From Anoxybacillus ayderensis (lineage in GTDB: Bacteria; Bacillota; Bacilli; Bacillales; Anoxybacillaceae): a stretch of 64,000 nucleotides of DNA. The stretch lies in contig NZ_JXTG01000007.1 in NCBI RefSeq assembly GCF_000833605.1, positions 36,575-100,574 on the forward strand, read 5' to 3'. Made by a program: the position numbers and the translations under genes. The number at the start of each line of letters is the position of its first letter. The first letter of the stretch is position 1. The notes beneath the pieces are model-generated. The model made no database searches, was not told the origin of the DNA, and saw nothing but the letters and a program-made list of their open reading frames with translations. Positions 47,168-55,806 of this stretch are shown here, one piece after another.

Positions 47168-48385
47168 TTGAAGAAGCCAAATGTTGTTGTATTAGGTGCA
47201 GGTTATGGTGGATTAATGACAGTGACGCGTTTACAAAAGATGATTGGCGTCAATGAAGCAAGCATTACGCTTGTCAACAAACATGATTACCATTATGAAT
47301 CAACATGGTTGCATGAGGCAGCTGCAGGAACGTTGCATCACGAGCGCGTTCGCTATGCGATTGCAGATGTCATCGATCAAAGTAAAGTAAAATTTATTCA
47401 AGATACGGTTGAAAAAATCAACCTCGAACAAAAACAAGTGTTGCTTCAAAACCATGAGCCGTTAACGTATGATTATTTAGTTGTTGCTCTTGGATTTGAA
47501 TCTGAAACGTTTGGCATTAAAGGCTTAAAAGAATATGCCTTCTCGATTGCGAACGTCAACGCGGCACGTCAAATTCGCGAGCATATTGAATACCAATTTG
47601 CGACATATAGCACAGAAGAAGAAAAACGTGATGAGCGTTTGACGATTGTTGTTGGTGGTGCAGGATTTACAGGTATCGAATTTTTAGGTGAGCTTGTAAA
47701 CCGCGTCCCAGAACTTTGCCGTGAATATGACGTTGATCCAAATAAAGTGCGCATCATTTGCGTAGAGGCAGCACCGACAGTTCTTCCTGGTTTTGACCCA
47801 GAACTTGTTGAATATGCGGTAAATGTTCTTGAGAAAAAAGGTGTTGAATTTAAAATTGGTACAGCGATTAAAGAATGTACACCGGAAGGCATTATCGTTA
47901 GCAAAGACGATCAAGTAGAAGAAATTAAAGCGGGAACAGTTGTATGGGCGGCTGGAGTACGTGGAAGTCACGTCATTGACGAATCAGGATTTGAAGCGAT
48001 GCGCGGTCGTGTGAAAGTCGATCCGTTTTTACGTGCACCAGGACATGAAGATGTGTTTGTTGTTGGAGACTGTGCATTAATTATTAACGAAGAAACAAAC
48101 CGTCCATATCCGCCAACAGCGCAAATTGCAATGCAACAAGGGGAAGTTTGTGCGAAAAACTTAGCTGTATTAATTCGTGGTCAAGGGGAATTACAACCGT
48201 TTAAACCAGACCTCAAAGGAACAGTATGTTCGCTTGGACACGATGATGCGATCGGTGTCGTATTTGGTAAGAAAATTTGGGGGGCAAAAGCAAGTGTCAT
48301 GAAAAAAGTAATTGACAACCGTGCCCTTTACTTAATCGGTGGTCCAACACTTGTTGCGAAAAAAGGAAAATTCAAGCTATTATAA
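47168..48385 (+). CDS. yumB: Type II NADH dehydrogenase-like protein YumB
   Basis: The 405-residue protein has an FAD motif [12 protein letters not shown] at the N-terminus, an NAD(P)H motif [17 protein letters not shown] (about 160), and [14 protein letters not shown] near the C-terminus, all features of NDH-2. It should feed NADH electrons to menaquinone at the membrane. TTG 47168 gives the B. subtilis YumB-like start [10 protein letters not shown] Rex-like box lies 70 bases upstream. Confidence 0.92.
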   Translation: MKKPNVVVLGAGYGGLMTVTRLQKMIGVNEASITLVNKHDYHYESTWLHEAAAGTLHHERVRYAIADVIDQSKVKFIQDTVEKINLEQKQVLLQNHEPLTYDYLVVALGFESETFGIKGLKEYAFSIANVNAARQIREHIEYQFATYSTEEEKRDERLTIVVGGAGFTGIEFLGELVNRVPELCREYDVDPNKVRIICVEAAPTVLPGFDPELVEYAVNVLEKKGVEFKIGTAIKECTPEGIIVSKDDQVEEIKAGTVVWAAGVRGSHVIDESGFEAMRGRVKVDPFLRAPGHEDVFVVGDCALIINEETNRPYPPTAQIAMQQGEVCAKNLAVLIRGQGELQPFKPDLKGTVCSLGHDDAIGVVFGKKIWGAKASVMKKVIDNRALYLIGGPTLVAKKGKFKLL

Positions 48386-48418
48386 AAACGGGCGAAGCGA
48401 CTTTTCGCTCGTTTTTTC
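48386..48418 (+). terminator. Terminator of yumB
   Basis: ACGGGCGAA and TTCGCTCGT form a stem with one mismatch around GCGACTT, followed by six T residues. Confidence 0.8.
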
Positions 48419-48459
48419 TTTACAAATGATATATTTTTATGTATAATTATCTGAAAATT
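48419..48459 (+). promoter_or_regulatory. yuiA-yuiB promoter overlapped by a CodY-like box
   Basis: TTTACA at 48419-48424 and TATAAT at 48442-48447 are separated by 17 bases. The 15-mer 48445-48459 matches AATTTTCWGAAAATT at 14 of 15 positions, overlapping the -10. This is a textbook position for CodY repression. Confidence 0.75.
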
Positions 48460-48479
48460 AAGAAAAAGGAGAGAGGGCT

Positions 48480-48608
48480 ATGAATAAAACAACGTGCCAA
48501 TATTGTGCGGGAAACGGTTATGTTCATGTTGCGGTTGGAGGGTCGGAAACGTGTCACTATTGTGAAGGGACAGGAGTAGAAAAAGATGAAATGGCAATGA
48601 AGCAATAA
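48480..48608 (+). CDS. yuiA: YuiA, small zinc-finger-like protein
   Basis: The 42-residue protein has two CxxC pairs in DnaJ-type spacing, CQYCAGNGYV and CHYCEGTGVE, so it probably binds one zinc ion. AAGGAGAGAGG precedes the ATG. The downstream yuiB gene is 57 bases away. Gene order is that of B. subtilis yuiA-yuiB-yuiC. The function is unknown. Confidence 0.85.
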   Translation: MNKTTCQYCAGNGYVHVAVGGSETCHYCEGTGVEKDEMAMKQ

Positions 48609-48665
48609 TTGACTCATGTTTTCGCTTTCAGTACACTTAAAATGGTGTATTGGAGGTGAAAACGT

Positions 48666-48989
48666 ATGGAGATGAGCATTCCTGTTTTATTTATTTCTAT
48701 TTTATTGTTTTTTGTTTTATTTTTTGGTATTGGCTTTTTATTAAATATGATTTTACGAACGACGTGGACGATGGCGATATTAAGCCCGTTCGTTTTATTA
48801 TTGTGGATCGATCAAATTTCTATAATGGACTATGTGACAAATCCATCCGCTTCCTTTGCTCACGTGAAAGAGCGAATAGGGTCGTTAGCGAGCGCCGATT
48901 TAATTATTTTAAGTAGCGGCATTGTAGGCGCAATCGTTTCAGGCATTGTCATTCAAACATTGCGTAAAAAAGGATATCGTATGTTTTAA
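48666..48989 (+). CDS. yuiB: Membrane protein YuiB
   Basis: The 107-residue protein has about three membrane segments (residues 5-28, 34-52, 80-98) and ends in a basic QTLRKKGYRMF. It corresponds to YuiB, of unknown function. GGAGGTGA precedes the ATG by six bases. It presumably shares the CodY-overlapped promoter with yuiA. Confidence 0.82.
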   Translation: MEMSIPVLFISILLFFVLFFGIGFLLNMILRTTWTMAILSPFVLLLWIDQISIMDYVTNPSASFAHVKERIGSLASADLIILSSGIVGAIVSGIVIQTLRKKGYRMF

Positions 48990-49016
48990 ACCTTCACAAT
49001 CGTGGAGGTTTTTTTA
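48988..49016 (+). terminator. Terminator after yuiB
   Basis: AAACCTTCAC and GTGGAGGTTT form a stem around AATC, followed by T7. Confidence 0.75.
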
Positions 49017-49086
49017 TTTCTCTTGCGGTGGATGTATATTTTTTTTGAATGTTGGAAAGAAATACAACCGTGGGAGGAGTGAATAA

Positions 49087-49794
49087 ATGGGTATAAAATG
49101 GTTAAGACGAACGACCATGGTTGTATTGTTTATGTGTGCGTTCATGACGACATTTCAATCGATATCAGGCGTTGAAGCGAAGATGCTATCTGATTGGTTT
49201 TCACCTTCACGTTTTTCTTTTTTCTCGTTCAAGTCGTTGTTTTCAACGAACACGTATGAGTATGTAGCAGATCGTTTTCGTAAAAATGAAAAGCAAGTGA
49301 CACAACTATCATCCCAACAAACAACAAACGAATCGTTGACGTTAGAAGAAGCATTCGATTGGTCGCAATATCCGTCCGTTACTGTTGTAGCAACAGGATA
49401 TACGGCTGGAGTGGAATCAACAGGAAAAACGCCTGATCATCCGAGTTATGGGATCACGTATTCAGGTGTGCGTGTGAAACGTGATTTGTATTCCACGATC
49501 GCAGCAGATTTGAACATTTTCCCGATTGGAACGATTTTATTTATTCCAGGATACGGATATGGTGTTGTCGCAGATACAGGTTCCGCGATTAAAGGCCATA
49601 AAATTGATTTATATTACGAAACAGTAGATGATGTGTATAAACATTGGGGAAAGAAAAAAGTGAACGTATATGTCGTCAAACGCGGAGATGGAACATTATC
49701 TGAGCAAGAGATGATTGCACTGAACGAAAATGAATCGATGCAAGTGTTTCGGCAACAATATATAAAGAAAGAGGAAAAGGAAGTTGGTCTATAA
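49087..49794 (+). CDS. yuiC: 3D-domain protein YuiC (Sps-type peptidoglycan hydrolase)
   Basis: The 235-residue protein has a signal anchor (residues 9-30). Its C-terminal 3D domain (about 95-205) carries the Asp triad in [28 protein letters not shown], related to MltA lytic transglycosylases. B. subtilis YuiC is a stationary-phase cell-wall hydrolase of the Sps group. It completes yuiA-yuiB-yuiC but has its own RBS (GGGAGGAG) after a terminator. A hairpin shared with bioY follows. Confidence 0.88.
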   Translation: MGIKWLRRTTMVVLFMCAFMTTFQSISGVEAKMLSDWFSPSRFSFFSFKSLFSTNTYEYVADRFRKNEKQVTQLSSQQTTNESLTLEEAFDWSQYPSVTVVATGYTAGVESTGKTPDHPSYGITYSGVRVKRDLYSTIAADLNIFPIGTILFIPGYGYGVVADTGSAIKGHKIDLYYETVDDVYKHWGKKKVNVYVVKRGDGTLSEQEMIALNENESMQVFRQQYIKKEEKEVGL

Positions 49795-49812
49795 CCGAAC
49801 TTCCTTTTCTTG
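49776..49812. terminator. Bidirectional terminator between yuiC and bioY
   Basis: AAGGAAGTTGGT and ACCGAACTTCCTT form an imperfect stem around CTATA, followed by TTC. The stop of yuiC lies in the loop. Confidence 0.75.
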
Positions 49813-50397
49813 TTATGCAACGTATTTGTTATATATTTGATGTTGGTTTAATGCTTTATAAATGCGTGGCGCAATGACGCCGGCAACGATTGATAAGATG
49901 ATGTCTTTTGGAAGCGGAACGAGCATCCAGCTCCATGCCATCGTATACGAAAAGCCTTCTGGCGCTTCAGCCCATAGTTTAAACGCGACATACATCCAAT
50001 TTGTGCCGACAACGTAGTTAATGATCATGCCGATGATAGTTGCTGTGATAAAGCGTGCTACGGAACGATTTGCACTTTTTTCAATAAGTAAACCAGTGAC
50101 GTATGCTGCAAGAATAAAAGAAAGAATAAAGCCAAATGTTGGGGCAACGATCGTTGAAAACCCACCGCCAAACCGAGCGAAAACAGGTGCGCCGAATAAC
50201 CCGATGAGCATATATACAGTCATTGCTATTGCTCCTCGTTTTGCTCCAAGAATGGCGCCAGCTAATACGCAAAAAAATGTTTGTAACGTAATTGGAACTC
50301 CTCCAATAACGAGAAAAGGAGCCCACGATGTAATGTTTGCTCCGATCGCCATTAACGCTGCAAACATGGCGATAAACGTTAAATCTTTCGCTCGCAT
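49813..50397 (-). CDS. bioY: Biotin transporter S component BioY
   Basis: The 194-residue membrane protein has about six hydrophobic segments. Family motifs include GGVPITLQTFFCVLAGAILG, and GAPVFARFGGGFSTIVAPTFGF with the biotin-binding GG region. It is the substrate-binding component of an ECF transporter; the energy-coupling EcfAA'T genes are elsewhere. It matches B. subtilis yuiG and is preceded by a BirA operator. Confidence 0.94.
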   Translation of the reverse strand: MRAKDLTFIAMFAALMAIGANITSWAPFLVIGGVPITLQTFFCVLAGAILGAKRGAIAMTVYMLIGLFGAPVFARFGGGFSTIVAPTFGFILSFILAAYVTGLLIEKSANRSVARFITATIIGMIINYVVGTNWMYVAFKLWAEAPEGFSYTMAWSWMLVPLPKDIILSIVAGVIAPRIYKALNQHQIYNKYVA

Positions 50398-50458
50398 TTG
50401 TTAACCTCCTTTTTTTATTTGTTAACGAAATGGTATATGATAAAACAAAAAATGTCAA
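50398..50458 (-). promoter_or_regulatory. bioY promoter with BirA operator
   Basis: On the minus strand TTGACA (50453-50458) and TACCAT (50430-50435) are separated by 17 bases. TTGTTAAC (50398-50405) and GTTAACGA (50421-50428) are separated by 15 bases and form the BirA box with one mismatch. The operator lies between the -10 and the start codon and spans the AGGAGG ribosome binding site. Confidence 0.85.
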
Positions 50459-50508
50459 TACATAAGTGTAACGTACTTGTGCAACATAACAATACGGAGG
50501 GGATGACA

Positions 50509-50658
50509 ATGAGGGAAGAGGAACAATTGCTTCGCGCAAATCGATTAGGTGCAAAAGAAGATATTATCCATGTAAGTGAAACGGATGATGGACATGATTT
50601 GCGCGATGCAACCTATATAGGTGAGAAGCAAATGGCGGCACCGAATTATCGCCAGTAA
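50509..50658 (+). CDS. 49-residue protein, unknown function
   Basis: The product is hydrophilic and acidic with no Cys or hydrophobic stretch: MREEEQLLRANRLG, IIHVSETDDGHDLRDATYIG. GGAGGGG precedes the ATG by six bases. A hairpin terminator follows. The composition is like small cytosolic or spore-core peptides, but I do not recognise a family. It lies divergently beside bioY. Confidence 0.6.
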   Translation: MREEEQLLRANRLGAKEDIIHVSETDDGHDLRDATYIGEKQMAAPNYRQ

Positions 50659-50942
50659 AGCAAGAAGGTGAGTTGGCAACAAGGCGACTCGCCTTTTTTT
50701 GGTGAAAGTGTAATATGAATCGTATTTGGATTAAAAGAGATTTTCATTTCCGATTCAATGCCGATGGATTGAAGTTGCTTTTGTACTTCTTCTTGTTTTG
50801 ATTGTTGGGCTTTTTCCATTAACTGTTTCGCAAAAGTAGGATCGTTTGCGATTTTTGTCGAAATGGTCGTGGCATCTTTCAATATCTTTTGTATCGCTTT
50901 TGCTGATTGTGTAAATTGTGTAATATCAACGTTTGGATACAT
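50646..50942 (-). CDS. Small helical protein, unknown function
   Basis: The 98-residue product is mostly helical (AKAIQKILKDATTISTKIANDPTFAKQLMEKAQQSKQEE) and ends in a predicted beta part. It has a strong ribosome binding site (AAGGAGGG, eight bases). Its 3' end overlaps the last 13 bases and the terminator of the convergent 49-residue gene, so the last ~15 residues may be read through that stem-loop. I do not recognise a family. Confidence 0.55.
   Translation of the reverse strand: MYPNVDITQFTQSAKAIQKILKDATTISTKIANDPTFAKQLMEKAQQSKQEEVQKQLQSIGIESEMKISFNPNTIHITLSPKKGESPCCQLTFLLYWR
50665..50702 (+). terminator. Terminator of the 49-residue gene
   Basis: AAGGTGAGT and ACTCGCCTT form a stem with one mismatch, followed by T7. 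It lies inside the coding region of the convergent gene. Confidence 0.75.
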
Positions 50943-50980
50943 TGTTCTCCCTCCTTGGAAGCAGTATATGACGAAAAGAA

Positions 50981-51013
50981 AAAAACGCTCAAAGGCGAGC
51001 CTTGAGCGTTTTT
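50981..51013 (-). terminator. Terminator of the ArsB/NhaD-type transporter gene
   Basis: AAAAACGCTCA and TGAGCGTTTTT form a stem around GGCTCGCCTT, with a T run on the minus strand. Confidence 0.85.
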
Positions 51014-52340
51014 ATAAGTAACGAATGAAAATATACGCGTGTGAAATAAGCAAGGAAATGAGCGTCAGCGGTGCTCCGATTTTTAGAAAATCAAAGTAGC
51101 TAAACCCATGCCCTTCACGTGAAGCAATCCCCGCAACGATGACGTTTGCAGATGCTCCAATTAACGTTCCGTTTCCACCTAAACAAGCGCCAAGCGCTAA
51201 CGACCACCATAAAACATCAATTTGTGCTGAGTCTGGAGATAATCCCATGCCGACAGCCATATCTTGAATAAGTGGAATCATCGTCGCAACGAACGGAATG
51301 TTGTCAATGGTTGCTGATGCGATTCCAGATACCCAAAGAATTAAGTAAGATGCGAAATGAATATCGCCTCCTGTAATTTCCAATGCTTCCTCGGCCAAAC
51401 TTTTAATAAGATCAATATCGACGAGTCCACCAACAAGCGTAAACAATCCAGCAAAGAAGAAAATGGTTGTCCACTCAACTGAAGCGAATACTTCTTCTAA
51501 GTCGTGTTCTTTTACGCCGATGAGCATTAAAATGACAGCCCCTGTCATTGCGATGACTGCTGCATCGACGTGAATCACTGAATGGAGTGTAAACCCTAAA
51601 ATTGTTAATCCAAGCACAGAAACGGACTTTTTCAATAGTACGGCATCTTTAATGTATTGTTTTTCATCGATTTTCATGAGCCGTTCGATGAGCGCGGCAT
51701 TTGCTTGAAGACGTTTGCGATAAAACACGTACAAAATAGTAATGACAACAGCCATGATGATGAGAACAACAGGACCTAAATGAAATAAAAAGTCGTTAAA
51801 CGTTAAATGTTTATTGGCTGAGCCGATCATAATGTTCGGTGGATCCCCGATTAACGTCGCCGTTCCGCCAATGTTTGAGAAAAGCACTTCAGAAATTAAA
51901 AATGGAACAGGCTCTACTTCTAACATACGTGTAATGGAAAACGTAACCGGAACGATTAATAAAACAGTTGTTACATTGTCTAAAAAGGCGGAAAGAACAG
52001 CTGTCAGCAAGGATAAAATGACTAAAATGTTAATTGGGCTTCCTTTCGCCATTTTTGCAGCTTTGACCGCAACATATTGGAAAAAGCCTGATTTACTCGT
52101 AATGCTAACAAGAATCATCATTCCGATTAAAAGCGTAATCGTCCCCCACTCGATATGATGAGTGTACGCTCGATGTAAATCAACGATGCCGAAAATGATC
52201 ATAAAAGCGGCACCTAATAAAGCGATGACAGCACGATTCACTTTTTCTGAGATGATGATGGCGTATGTAATCAAAAAGATTGCAATGGCCGCATAATATT
52301 GAAAATTGTTTACTTCATGAGTGATTGCCTCATGCACCAT
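51012..52340 (-). CDS. ArsB/NhaD-family ion transporter
   Basis: The 442-residue protein has about 11-12 membrane segments in two repeats, with FLDNVTTVLLIVPVT and FSNIGGTATLIGDPPNIMIGSA in the first half and SATIDNIPFVATMIPLI and LGGNGTLIGASANVIVAG in the second. These are the hallmark loops of the ArsB/NhaD (ion transporter) superfamily. The substrate may be Na+/H+ or an anion and cannot be decided. No ArsR or ArsC partner lies next to it. Confidence 0.85.
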   Translation of the reverse strand: MVHEAITHEVNNFQYYAAIAIFLITYAIIISEKVNRAVIALLGAAFMIIFGIVDLHRAYTHHIEWGTITLLIGMMILVSITSKSGFFQYVAVKAAKMAKGSPINILVILSLLTAVLSAFLDNVTTVLLIVPVTFSITRMLEVEPVPFLISEVLFSNIGGTATLIGDPPNIMIGSANKHLTFNDFLFHLGPVVLIIMAVVITILYVFYRKRLQANAALIERLMKIDEKQYIKDAVLLKKSVSVLGLTILGFTLHSVIHVDAAVIAMTGAVILMLIGVKEHDLEEVFASVEWTTIFFFAGLFTLVGGLVDIDLIKSLAEEALEITGGDIHFASYLILWVSGIASATIDNIPFVATMIPLIQDMAVGMGLSPDSAQIDVLWWSLALGACLGGNGTLIGASANVIVAGIASREGHGFSYFDFLKIGAPLTLISLLISHAYIFIRYL

Positions 52341-52360
52341 CTTTCATTCCTTTCTATATT

Positions 52361-52789
52361 TCAGTTTTTTAGTGTCTGAAAGCAGCTTGGACATGTTAAA
52401 TGCGTCGTGTCATCGTTTACATTGCGAATATAAAAAGAAAATCCGCAGTTCGCGCATTCGATACGTGATAAACGATCGATAAACAATTTTGTGGATGGCG
52501 ATCCTTGTTTTGTTGTATCAATGACTTCCACATGTACATGTTCACGGGAATCGTCTTCTGCAAGCACTTGTCCTTCTGTTTCTTCTTTTACGCGCCAACC
52601 ATGGTCTAAAATATGTTGCTCTAGTTGGCTATGAGAAGAGTTCGCTAACATATCTTCAGCTAATGCCATTAACTGTTCATTTGTCAAAGATTCGAATGGA
52701 ATTTTTTGTTTTTTTTCGTTCCAATACCCTCTTAATTGCCCTTCTGTAAATACGAATGTGATAACTTTGTGGATCACGACGTTTTTCAA
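52361..52789 (-). CDS. Hypothetical protein with C-terminal zinc ribbon
   Basis: The ~142-residue protein ends with IECANCGFSFYIRNVNDDTTHLTCPSCF, two CxxC pairs that form a zinc ribbon. The N-terminal ~90 residues are not recognised. TTG 52789 is taken as start because GGGAGG lies upstream; a longer reading begins at 52852. It lies 20 bases upstream of the transporter gene and may be co-transcribed with it. Confidence 0.65.
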   Translation of the reverse strand: MKNVVIHKVITFVFTEGQLRGYWNEKKQKIPFESLTNEQLMALAEDMLANSSHSQLEQHILDHGWRVKEETEGQVLAEDDSREHVHVEVIDTTKQGSPSTKLFIDRLSRIECANCGFSFYIRNVNDDTTHLTCPSCFQTLKN

Positions 52790-52901
52790 ACGAGTACGCC
52801 TCCCTTTTTTGTTTACGAATCCAATTATATTCCTTTTTGCGAAGCGATACAATTGTCTTTATGATATAATGAGTGAGAAGATATATGGAGAGGTTGATTG
52901 C

Positions 52902-53099
52902 ATGAATAACATTATATTTGGATTGTTTTTATACTTCCCAGAAGATAAAACAGAGTATATTCCTGCTGCCATTTCGTTTACCGCATTTTTTATTGCAGCA
53001 GTGTTGACGATGCGGTTGATTATAAAAATTTCAAAACGTCAAGAAGAAAAAGCGAAGCAATTAGAAGAACAGTTGAAAAAACAACAAATAAACGATTAA
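52902..53099 (+). CDS. Small membrane protein with coiled-coil tail, unknown function
   Basis: The 65-residue product has one or two hydrophobic segments (IIFGLFLYF and [19 protein letters not shown]) and then a charged helix [25 protein letters not shown] precedes the ATG. An extended -10 TGATATAAT lies at 52862-52870. No family was recognised. Confidence 0.6.
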   Translation: MNNIIFGLFLYFPEDKTEYIPAAISFTAFFIAAVLTMRLIIKISKRQEEKAKQLEEQLKKQQIND

Positions 53100-53152
53100 A
53101 TGAATACAAACGGGGCATAATAAGCTGTAAATATGTAGTTGGAGGGCTTATT

Positions 53153-53665
53153 GTGCGTCAAATAATGATATGTGTCGTCTTGTTACTTGTGAGCGGATGT
53201 ATGGAAGAAAAAGTGAAAAACGTCGATGTCAATATGATTAATGAAGATGGTGATTCGGTCGGGACGATTAAAATGTCGCAGCAACCTGAAGGGGTGAAAC
53301 TCGACATTGGTTTAAAAGGACTGCCTCCAGGAGAACACGCGATCCATATTCATGACAAAGGAACATGCGAACCACCTACATTTCAATCAGCTGGGGAACA
53401 TTTCAATCCGGAAGGAAAAGAGCACGGTCTCCTTCATCCGGAAGGAGCGCATGCAGGCGATTTACCGAATTTAATTGTAAAAGAAGATGGAACGGTAAAA
53501 GTACAATTAATGGTCCCAAATGTCAATTTATCAGAAGAGAAAAACGGCCTATTCACTAAAAACGGAACATCGATTGTCATCCACGAAGGAAAAGATGATG
53601 GGATGTCTCAGCCAGCGGGAAATGCAGGCAAGCGAATCGCATGCGGTGTGATAAAAAAACCGTAG
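53153..53665 (+). CDS. sodC: Cu/Zn superoxide dismutase-like lipoprotein with complete ligand set
   Basis: The 170-residue protein has a lipobox (LVSGC, Cys16). All Cu/Zn-SOD residues are in register: Cu ligands His65, His67 and His144, bridging His83, Zn ligands His91, His100 and Asp103, disulfide cysteines 72 and 164, and the active-site Arg161. It should dismutate superoxide outside the membrane. GTG 53153 follows GGAGGG. B. subtilis YojM is a related protein thought to be catalytically impaired; here nothing is missing. Confidence 0.9.
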   Translation: MRQIMICVVLLLVSGCMEEKVKNVDVNMINEDGDSVGTIKMSQQPEGVKLDIGLKGLPPGEHAIHIHDKGTCEPPTFQSAGEHFNPEGKEHGLLHPEGAHAGDLPNLIVKEDGTVKVQLMVPNVNLSEEKNGLFTKNGTSIVIHEGKDDGMSQPAGNAGKRIACGVIKKP

Positions 53666-53670
53666 TCGCA

Positions 53671-53699
53671 AGCGATGTCGTCTTGCTTATTTTTTTGAA
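53671..53699 (+). terminator. Terminator of sodC
   Basis: GCAAG and CTTGC form a short stem around CGATGTCGT, followed by TTATTTTTTT. Confidence 0.6.
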
Positions 53700-53755
53700 A
53701 AAAGGCGTGCATTTTTTTCTAAATTATGTGAAAATTTATGTCAGGGGTGATTCGT

Positions 53756-54256
53756 GTGAAACTAACTGAAAAAGAAATTGAAATCGTTGAATTGTTAGAA
53801 AAAAACGCTCGTTTGCCGATTGATACGATGGCGAAAATGGTTTCTCTCTCCGTTTCAGAAGTAGAGGATATAATAAGAAAATTAGAAGAAGCGAAAGTGA
53901 TTGTACAGTATGCAACGATCGTTGACTGGCGGAAAGTAGATGGCCATGAAGGTGTGACGGCGATGATCGATGTGAAAGTGACACCGAAGCGCGGCGTTGG
54001 ATTTGACGAGGTAGCTGAACGTATTTATCGCTTTCCGGAGGTTAAGTCTGTCTATTTGATGTCTGGTGCCTACGATTTATCTGTTGTCATTGAAGGACGT
54101 TCCATGTCTGAAATTGCCCATTTTGTTTCTGAAAAATTATCGACGCTCGATTCCGTCATTTCAACGACAACCCATTTTATTTTAAAGAAATATAAGCATG
54201 ACGGCACCGTGTTTGAGCAAGGTGATCAAGATCGAAGAATCGTGGTGGCTCCGTGA
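53756..54256 (+). CDS. yugG: Lrp/AsnC-family regulator YugG
   Basis: The 166-residue protein has an N-terminal HTH (LTEKEIEIVELLEKNARLPIDTMAKMVSLS...) and a C-terminal RAM/ligand-sensing domain (KSVYLMSGAYDLSVVIEGRSM). The family responds to amino acids and often regulates the adjacent gene. GTG 53756 follows AGGGGTGA. Its stop overlaps the ATG of the aminotransferase yugH, so the two form a regulator-target pair. Confidence 0.9.
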   Translation: MKLTEKEIEIVELLEKNARLPIDTMAKMVSLSVSEVEDIIRKLEEAKVIVQYATIVDWRKVDGHEGVTAMIDVKVTPKRGVGFDEVAERIYRFPEVKSVYLMSGAYDLSVVIEGRSMSEIAHFVSEKLSTLDSVISTTTHFILKKYKHDGTVFEQGDQDRRIVVAP

Positions 54257-55422
54257 TGCAAAAGACGAAAACGTACGTATCTGACACCGTATCACGCTTA
54301 AAACCGTCCGGTATTCGTCGCTTTTTTGATTTAGCGGCAAGTATGGAGGGGGTCATTTCACTTGGAGTTGGCGAGCCGGATTTTATTACCCCTTGGAGTG
54401 TGCGGGAGGCTTGCATTTTATCATTAGAACAAGGATATACATCATATACAGCGAACGCAGGTTTATGGGAGTTAAGAAAAGAAATTAGCGACTATGTAGC
54501 GCGCCGTTTTCACGTGTTATATGATCCAGCTGATGAAATAATTGTGACGGTTGGGGCAAGTCAGGCGCTCGATGTGTCTCTTAGAGCTATTTTAAATCCA
54601 GGTGATGAAGTGATTGTTGTTGAGCCGAGCTTTGTTTCATACGCACCGCTTGTTTCATTAGCTGGGGGTGTGCCAATTCCCATTCAAACGAGTGGGAAAC
54701 ATCAATTCAAATTGCAACCAGAACAAATTGAACAAGTTGTGACACCGAAGACGAAAGCATTAATCATTTGTTCGCCAAATAATCCGACAGGCACCGTGTT
54801 AAATGCCGAAGAACTGGCGCAAATTGCTCGCATTGTAGAAAAGCATGATTTGCTTGTCATTTCAGATGAAATTTATGCGGAGTTATGCTACGAAGAACAA
54901 TACACAAGTTTTCCGGCAATTGATCGCATGCGAGAGAGAACAATTTTAATTAATGGATTTTCGAAAGGTTTTGCGATGACAGGTTGGCGCCTCGGATTTA
55001 TTGCTGCACCGAGAGAATTAGCTACCGCGATGTTAAAAATTCATCAATACACGATGATGTGTGCACCGACGATGGCGCAATATGCTGCCATTGAAGCATT
55101 ACAAAATGGAGCGGCTGATGTCGAACAAATGAAAAAAAGCTATCGGCAACGACGTAACTTTTTTGTTCAATCATTAAACGAAATCGGTCTTTCTTGCCAT
55201 ATGCCGGGAGGGGCATTTTATGCATTTCCGTCCATTCGGTCAACAGGCATGACATCAGAGCGGTTTGCGGAGCGATTATTGTTAGAGGAAAAAGTAGCTG
55301 TCGTTCCCGGTCACGTGTTTGGAGTAAGTGGAGAAGGATATATTCGTTGTTCATATGCATCATCGCTCGAACAGTTGCAAGAGGCTATTCGGCGCATGAA
55401 GCGATTTCTTGAACGACTGTAA
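54256..55422 (+). CDS. yugH: Class I/II aminotransferase YugH
   Basis: The 388-residue PLP aminotransferase has Lys237 in NGFSKGFAMTGWR as the Schiff-base lysine, and SPNNPTGT and the C-terminal R in GYIRCSYA as binding motifs. It resembles aspartate and branched-chain-type aminotransferases (PatA group). The exact amino donor cannot be decided. Translation is coupled to yugG by a one-base overlap. A terminator follows. Confidence 0.9.
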   Translation: MQKTKTYVSDTVSRLKPSGIRRFFDLAASMEGVISLGVGEPDFITPWSVREACILSLEQGYTSYTANAGLWELRKEISDYVARRFHVLYDPADEIIVTVGASQALDVSLRAILNPGDEVIVVEPSFVSYAPLVSLAGGVPIPIQTSGKHQFKLQPEQIEQVVTPKTKALIICSPNNPTGTVLNAEELAQIARIVEKHDLLVISDEIYAELCYEEQYTSFPAIDRMRERTILINGFSKGFAMTGWRLGFIAAPRELATAMLKIHQYTMMCAPTMAQYAAIEALQNGAADVEQMKKSYRQRRNFFVQSLNEIGLSCHMPGGAFYAFPSIRSTGMTSERFAERLLLEEKVAVVPGHVFGVSGEGYIRCSYASSLEQLQEAIRRMKRFLERL

Positions 55423-55451
55423 AAGAAAGCTGACGCATTGTCAGCTTTCTT
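55423..55451. terminator. Bidirectional terminator between yugH and XRE gene
   Basis: AAGAAAGCTGAC and GTCAGCTTTCTT form a perfect 12-base stem around GCATT. The XRE stop codon is inside the stem. Confidence 0.85.
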
Positions 55452-55806
55452 TGTTGTATTTCAGTTCATATAACATTTGCATGACGCGCAAAAAGTCTTC
55501 TTCGCTAAATTCTTTCGCTTTTCGCAAAATAAGTTTTGCGCGTTTAATGCCAATGTCTTTAATTAAATATTCGATTTCTGGATCGATACTAGATGAATTC
55601 GATAAATCGGCACGCTCTAATAATTCAGATGCAGGGACATCGAGAGCAGTGCAAAGTTTTAAAATGGTTGGTGTGTCAGGGACTTGTTCCCCAGATTCGT
55701 ATTTTTGAATGGTCGCTACCCCTACTCGAACTTTCATCGCCAACTCTTGTTGTGACATATTTCGCTGTTCGCGATACATGCGAATATTTTCGCCGATTGT
55801 ACTCAT
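55441..55806 (-). CDS. XRE-family transcription regulator
   Basis: The 121-residue protein has an N-terminal helix-turn-helix (IGENIRMYREQRNMSQQELAMKVRVGVATIQKYESGEQVPDTPTILKLC, residues 4-52) and a short C-terminal helical tail. Targets are unknown. The ribosome binding site is AGAGGTGGGAG. It lies between yugH and yugI, where I recall no such gene in B. subtilis. Confidence 0.88.
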   Translation of the reverse strand: MSTIGENIRMYREQRNMSQQELAMKVRVGVATIQKYESGEQVPDTPTILKLCTALDVPASELLERADLSNSSSIDPEIEYLIKDIGIKRAKLILRKAKEFSEEDFLRVMQMLYELKYNKES

